Shown: one piece after another, positions 60,744 to 64,000 of the stretch
Position numbering within the stretch: the stretch's first letter is position 1
Layout of the letters: every line of letters starts with the position of its first letter
Origin: Streptomyces sp. WAC 01529
GTDB taxonomy: Bacteria > Actinomycetota > Actinomycetes > Streptomycetales > Streptomycetaceae
DNA length: 64,000 nucleotides
Assembly (NCBI RefSeq): GCF_003945545.1
Contig: NZ_CP029617.1
Location: 5,875,001-5,939,000 of the forward strand
Direction of reading: 5' to 3'
Program-made: the position numbers and the translations under genes
The notes under the pieces: model-generated
Told to the model about the DNA's origin: nothing
Seen by the model: the letters and a program-made list of their open reading frames with translations, nothing else
Database searches by the model: none

Positions 60744-61064
60744 CCTGACCTGGGAAGTCTCTCAAGGCTATCTAGTCTTACTTGGCCTTGGTCAGCCTGA
60801 GACGGCTCTAGTTGGGAGTGATCAACTCCCATTTCTCTCCCATGGGAGTGAGGCTCCGAAGCGCTGTCCGTCGGAGCCCCACCCCAGAGGCCAAGGCGGG
60901 GCTGCCACCCGGGGAGGTGGACTCGTGGTCCCACCCTGGCCGTTCTGTTCAATGAGCACCCCATGGACCTGTCGCCGTCACGGGCTGTGCATTCGCCGGA
61001 GACTTAGACCGCCCGCCCGCCTTTTGGGGTGCTGGCGGGCGGGCGGCGTCTTGTCAGCTGGGGC
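60744..61064. other. Non-coding junction region with palindromes
   Basis: No convincing gene. Contains TGGGAGT-GATCA-ACTCCCA (60813-60831) and CTCCCATGGGAG (60837-60848), sharing a GGGAG core, then a terminator (61009-61046). AT content is higher than in neighbouring genes. It lies at the change from core to accessory content. Confidence 0.5.
61009..61046. terminator. Strong hairpin at the accessory-region border
   Basis: Perfect 13-bp arms CCGCCCGCCCGCC and GGCGGGCGGGCGG with a 12-base loop. On the minus strand it lies just after the small peptide gene. Confidence 0.65.
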
Positions 61065-61307
61065 TCATCCCCAGCCGGGGTCACCCGCTTGTCCGGGCGC
61101 CCTCGGCAGGTGGCCTTCATCGCCACCCTGTGGCGCGGCACCCCAGCCGGGGTCAGCTGTGGCTACGACTGCCGCCCCGGCCTCCTCGGCGGCAGCCGCA
61201 ACTGCGCTTCCGCCCGCGGTGACGCTGGCGAGGAGGAGTGCGGTGACGCTGGCGCGTATCACTCTCTTGATCGTGAATCCTCTATTTCGGGCCTCCGGTG
61301 CGGACAT
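61065..61307 (-). CDS. Small secreted peptide ending in a DPGWG motif
   Basis: 80 aa from ATG 61307. A basic stretch and hydrophobic segment VIRASVTALLLASVTAGGSAVAAAA form a signal peptide. The mature part of about 40 residues carries DPGWG twice, 24 residues apart, the second at the extreme C-terminus, each coded by the same 15-bp DNA repeat CCCCAGCCGGGGTCA. I do not recognise a family. Confidence 0.55.
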   Translation of the reverse strand: MSAPEARNRGFTIKRVIRASVTALLLASVTAGGSAVAAAAEEAGAAVVATADPGWGAAPQGGDEGHLPRAPGQAGDPGWG

Positions 61308-61357
61308 GCGTAAGCCCGGCCGCAGGGTGGTCGCGCCCGGGCTTGTCGTGGGGCGGA

Positions 61358-61774
61358 TCAGACCTTGCAGAAGCCTGTCGCACGCAACGCCTTGTTGATC
61401 TTGGAGCCCTGCTCTTCCGTCGTTGTCACGTCCTTGTACGTGAAGCGCTGCGCCGCTCCCCAATTGAGGCGCTTGGCTTTGCCGTTGATCGAGCCGCACT
61501 GGTTGCGCGCGGCATCCACTGCTTTGTCCGCGTAGCGCACGACGTCCGGTGCGGCGGCCTGCAAGGCACGGATGAGCTTGGCTCGCTCGACAGCGTCGGG
61601 CTCCGGTGGGATGCCGGCCGATCGCGCGGCCTCGTCCTTCTGCTTCTGGGGCAGCTCAGGGATCGTGGCGCTTGGCTTGGCCTTCGGGTCGTCGGCCTTG
61701 TCGTTGCTCGACGAGCAGGCGGTGACGGCGAGGGCGCCAGCGAGAAGTAACCCGGCGGTGGTGGTGCGGTTCAT
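61358..61774 (-). CDS. Small lipoprotein of unknown function
   Basis: 138 aa. Signal peptide MNRTTTAGLLLAGALAVTAC with lipobox AVTAC, a Lys/Asp/Pro-rich spacer, then a helical domain with two further cysteines (NQCGS, TGFCKV). Codon 9 is TTA, the only one seen in a gene here, so full translation should need the bldA tRNA. Located 50 bp upstream of the secreted-peptide gene on the same strand. Confidence 0.78.
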   Translation of the reverse strand: MNRTTTAGLLLAGALAVTACSSSNDKADDPKAKPSATIPELPQKQKDEAARSAGIPPEPDAVERAKLIRALQAAAPDVVRYADKAVDAARNQCGSINGKAKRLNWGAAQRFTYKDVTTTEEQGSKINKALRATGFCKV

Positions 61775-61843
61775 GATCCCCCCTGGGATGTGGTTCTGGA
61801 GGGGCCATCATGCCTGCCGATGGGGCGGGTGGGGATATGGGTG

Positions 61844-61865
61844 AGCCCCGCTCGTGGGCGGGGCT
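61844..61865. terminator. Hairpin in the gap upstream of the lipoprotein gene
   Basis: 8-bp arms AGCCCCGC and GCGGGGCT, six-base loop. The surrounding 61775-62018 shows no clear gene. Confidence 0.5.
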
Positions 61866-62018
61866 TCTGTGTCCGGGCGCGCCGGACTTGGCGATCAATG
61901 TGCCATGAGCGGGGGCGGGGCGGGGTGCAAGCAGGGGTGGGTGGGTGTCGCGCGGTGTGTGTGTTCTTGAAGAGCTTTCGATGCGCCGGGACATGCTGCC
62001 CGCGATGCCCGTGGCGAT

Positions 62019-62228
62019 CTAGCGGAGGAGGAGGAACGCCAGCATGAGCAGTCCGGCCTTGAGCCACCAGCTCGGCCCGCTCGAGGAGGCGAGCCAGTCC
62101 CGGATCCGCTCGTACAGTGCCTTCGCGCGGGTCGCGAGGCGGCGGGCGAGGTGCACGGCCAGGCGCTGGGAGCCGAGGCAGACGCGTCCGGCGGCGCGCA
62201 GCCGCTGGGTGGTGGTCGGGGCGCTCAT
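62019..62228 (-). CDS. Tiny tail-anchored membrane protein
   Basis: 69 aa, strongly basic, with one C-terminal helix WWLKAGLLMLAFLLLR. Its ATG overlaps the stop of the gene before it by four bases. Pairs of tiny membrane proteins like this occur in Streptomyces mobile elements (spread functions), but no homology is visible. Confidence 0.55.
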   Translation of the reverse strand: MSAPTTTQRLRAAGRVCLGSQRLAVHLARRLATRAKALYERIRDWLASSSGPSWWLKAGLLMLAFLLLR

Positions 62229-62548
62229 GCCAGTGTGTTGCCGTCAGCGGTCTTCGCGACCTCGAAGATCTGCGCCCCGAGGTCGTTGGCGCCGCCGACC
62301 ACGACCTGCGCGACGATCGCAGCCGTGCCGGTGGAGATGCAGAGCATGACCCCGATGAACACGCCCTTCTTCCACTTGCCCTTGGGTAGCTTGGGGGCCT
62401 GCGTGCGTACGAGCCACAGGCCGATGGCGAGGGCAGAGTTCGCTGCCACGCAGCAGATTGGGCAGATGGCGGTGGTGGCGAGGTTCTCGAAGGTGGGGGG
62501 CTCAGCAGAGGGGCTGGGCTGTGGGGTGAGCTGATCGGTACGCTCCAT
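62225..62548 (-). CDS. Small membrane protein with two helices
   Basis: 107 aa. A Pro/Ser-rich N-terminus, then CPICCVAANSALAIGLWLV and GVFIGVMLCISTGTAAIVAQVVV, with a basic loop (KLPKGKWKKG) between, as in VirB2/TrbC-like pilin or spread proteins by shape only. Coupled to the next gene. Confidence 0.6.
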   Translation of the reverse strand: MERTDQLTPQPSPSAEPPTFENLATTAICPICCVAANSALAIGLWLVRTQAPKLPKGKWKKGVFIGVMLCISTGTAAIVAQVVVGGANDLGAQIFEVAKTADGNTLA

Positions 62549-62585
62549 GGCAGGCCTGATCTTTCGTCGCAGTCAGAGAGGGTCC

Positions 62586-62629
62586 CCCCTCGATTCGGCG
62601 CTCCAACGCCACATGGATCGAGGGGTTTT
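62586..62629 (+). terminator. T-tailed terminator upstream of the excisionase-like gene
   Basis: Arms CCCCTCGAT and ATCGAGGGG followed by TTTT, pointing rightwards, in the region between divergent genes. Confidence 0.65.
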
Positions 62630-62652
62630 CCCGTTACCGAGTACGACGCTAG

Positions 62653-62682
62653 AAACTTCCTTGTCATGTGGCAAGGAAGTTT
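62653..62682. promoter_or_regulatory. Perfect 11-bp inverted repeat operator
   Basis: AAACTTCCTTG and CAAGGAAGTTT around an 8-base spacer, 16 bp before ATG 62698. Typical position for a repressor of a phage or plasmid early gene. Confidence 0.7.
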
Positions 62683-62697
62683 GGAGGATGGTGCCCC

Positions 62698-62955
62698 ATG
62701 GCTGACGAAGAAGGAGGGCCAGACATGGTGTCGTTCCGTGAGTTGGCCAGACGGCTCATCAGCGATGGCGTCGTGGAGCGGATTACGCACCAGCGGATCT
62801 CGCAGCTCGCGCGGGAGGATGCGGACTTTCCCCCCGTCGTGCCGGTTGGCCCGTCGAGCGTGGTCGATTACCGGAAGGCGCGCCCGTACTTCGCAAACAG
62901 GAAGTCGAAGCAGGGCCAGCGCACGGACCTGAAGAAGGCAGACCCGGAGGCGTAG
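62698..62955 (+). CDS. Small excisionase/HTH-like protein
   Basis: 85 aa. FRELARRLISDGVVERITHQRIS and LAREDADFPPVVPVG followed by YRKARPYFANRKSKQGQRTD has the shape of MerR/excisionase-type winged HTH proteins of actinomycete mobile elements. GGAGGA about nine bases before ATG. The 11-bp inverted repeat sits directly upstream. Function inferred only from shape. Confidence 0.6.
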   Translation: MADEEGGPDMVSFRELARRLISDGVVERITHQRISQLAREDADFPPVVPVGPSSVVDYRKARPYFANRKSKQGQRTDLKKADPEA

Positions 62956-62957
62956 CG

Positions 62958-63407
62958 GTGGATGATCTCGTGCAGTGGCTCGGCGAGCAGCTTGACGACG
63001 ACGAGGGGATCGCGCGAGCGGCCACGCCCGGGCCGTGGCGTGTGCGTGATGACGGCGTGGTGGGCGACGAGGGCAAGCACTGGCCAGTCGCGTATACCGA
63101 CTCCCACCGGGCCCGTGAAGACTGCCTTCACGTAGCCGAGCATGATCCGGCGCGGGTGCTGCGCGAGATCGACGCCAAGCGCCAGGCGCTCGCCCTCTAC
63201 ACGGCCACGGTGGAGGACCGAGAGGCACTCCGCGCGCGCATGCGGCAGGTCATCAACTCGGATCCCGACGAGTTCGGCAAGCTGCGTCAGCGGGAGAGTG
63301 AACTGATCAACGCTGAGGCGCGGCTCCGGCCCGTGGTGCGCCTGCTCGCGCTGCCCTACGCGGCTCGGCCCGGATTCCGTCCCGAATGGGCTGGTGGACC
63401 GCGATGA
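62958..63407 (+). CDS. DUF6221-like hypothetical protein
   Basis: 149 aa starting at GTG two bases after the previous stop. The pattern MDDLVQWLGEQLDDDE, AATPGPWRV, HDPARVLREIDAKRQAL and the C-terminal LLALPYAARPGFRPEW resembles a family I recall as DUF6221, frequent in actinophage and Streptomyces mobile elements. No biochemical role known. Confidence 0.7.
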   Translation: MDDLVQWLGEQLDDDEGIARAATPGPWRVRDDGVVGDEGKHWPVAYTDSHRAREDCLHVAEHDPARVLREIDAKRQALALYTATVEDREALRARMRQVINSDPDEFGKLRQRESELINAEARLRPVVRLLALPYAARPGFRPEWAGGPR

Positions 63408-63468
63408 TGAGAAGCCCCGGCGACGCGGCAACCGTCCCGGGGCGTGGCCGACTGCGAAGGAGTCGAAC

Positions 63469-63888
63469 ATGACAGAGGCTGCCCGTCGGGAAGAGTGGCG
63501 CCCCATCCCCGGGCGTGAGGGCGTTTACGAGGCGTCGAGTGAGGGGCGCGTGCGACCGCTCGATCGCATCTATGTCCGGTCTGACGGCCCACGGCAAGGC
63601 CTCGGGGGCGCGTCCTCTCGCCCGCTCTCATGGGTAAGGGCTACCCGTCCGTGATGTTGCCGCGCGGAATTCGCAAGCCAATTCATGTCCTCGTATGTGC
63701 GGCGTTCGGCTGAGAGCAACTTCAATGCGCGACTGACGTGGGGGGTGGTCGAGGAGATCCGGGCTTGCTGGGACCGGGGCGGCGTGACTCAGGCCGCACT
63801 GGCTGAGGAGTACGGACTGGGGAAGTCGCAGGTGCACAACATTGTGCGACGCAAGCAGCGGCACTCTCGCGAGGAGTGGCGGCCGTAG
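63469..63888 (+). pseudogene. Broken NUMOD4/HNH homing endonuclease
   Basis: Intact start with GAAGGAG. Frame 1 gives NUMOD4 EEWRPIPGREGVYEASSEGRVRPLDR; after a G-run near 63605-63610 the sequence continues in another frame as GRVLSPALMGKGYPSVMLPR and KPIHVLVCAAFG, then stops at 63711. Downstream, frame 1 again gives a typical C-terminal HTH (VVEEIRACWDRGGVTQAALAEEYGL). The HNH catalytic core between is missing. So there is one frameshift and one internal deletion. Confidence 0.7.
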
Positions 63889-63890
63889 TC

Positions 63891-64000
63891 GTGTCGCGCT
63901 CGGACGAGGAGGTGCCGACGAGCGAGTGGACCGAAGGGCCGCACGCGCGTGGCCTACTCGTTTGCGAGGCAGTGCCTGACGTTAAGCGTCTCCAAGTCAT
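63891..64000 (+). CDS. Possible start of a further accessory gene, partial
   Basis: Open from GTG 63891 to the window end (VSRSDEEVPTSEWTEGPHARG...). The ribosome-binding site is weak and too little is seen to name a product. Confidence 0.3.
   Translation, partial: MSRSDEEVPTSEWTEGPHARGLLVCEAVPDVKRLQV

Noticed and set aside
63394..63468. Extension of the HNH relic to an earlier ATG at 63394
   Set aside because: The GAAGGAG site fits ATG 63469, and the extension overlaps the end of the preceding gene without conserved content.

Overview
The window reads as Streptomyces chromosome. GC is very high with strong third-position GC bias, GTG starts are common, TTA codons are almost absent, and the gene set is typical: Tat-exported phosphoesterases, a large LAL/LuxR regulator, GGDEF/EAL proteins and a PucR-controlled proline pathway. 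From memory, unverified, the gene order matches the S. coelicolor core chromosome around SCO5488 to SCO5527.

Layout. 1-7461: end of mnmA, an MDR reductase, a GlxA/AraC regulator, DUF427, a LOG-type protein, an SDR overlapping a short MetE-like protein, and ligA. 7777-13867: an RmdB-like GGDEF/EAL protein and the gatCAB amidotransferase genes. 13955-28595: SMI1 protein, Tat phospholipase C, MMPL transporter, GNAT enzyme, LAL regulator, sugar dehydrogenase lipoprotein, aldo/keto reductase and 2-hydroxyacid dehydrogenase. 28736-37679: a CdgF-like PAS-GGDEF-EAL protein, then ilvBNC behind a leader peptide and attenuator, then serA. 37777-41801: MFS pump with divergent TetR, a small secreted SH3 protein, and a PucR regulator divergent from proline dehydrogenase. 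42003-44613: two-step proline catabolism. 44706-49088: class A beta-lactamase, iodotyrosine-deiodinase-like flavoprotein, AAC(2')-I-like acetyltransferase, MDR reductase and a LysR regulator with an unusual tandem-repeat leader. 49294-53553: small protein, Tat phosphatase, leuB and ilvE. 53801-55505: TetR with divergent quinone reductase. 55620-60743: an NCS1 permease divergent from a fused urease gamma-beta subunit, a non-standard urease alpha subunit and agmatine deiminase.

From about 61000 to the end the content changes to small accessory genes: a secreted peptide, a lipoprotein with a TTA codon, two tiny membrane proteins, an excisionase-like protein, a DUF6221-like protein and a broken NUMOD4/HNH endonuclease. 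This resembles the edge of an integrative element or prophage, but no integrase is in view.

Functional links. Branched-chain amino acid synthesis is spread over ilvBNC, leuB and ilvE. Proline is degraded to glutamate by the PucR-adjacent pair. The permease, urease-like and agmatine deiminase genes could form one pathway for agmatine or another ureido/guanidino compound, with two copies of a 17-bp operator between the divergent units; this is the best candidate for an undescribed system. The most unusual regulatory DNA is the leader of the LysR gene, where 41-bp tandem repeats produce three overlapping mini-ORFs ending at the start codon. Many promoters look leaderless, with a TAnnnT hexamer 6-7 bases before the start codon.
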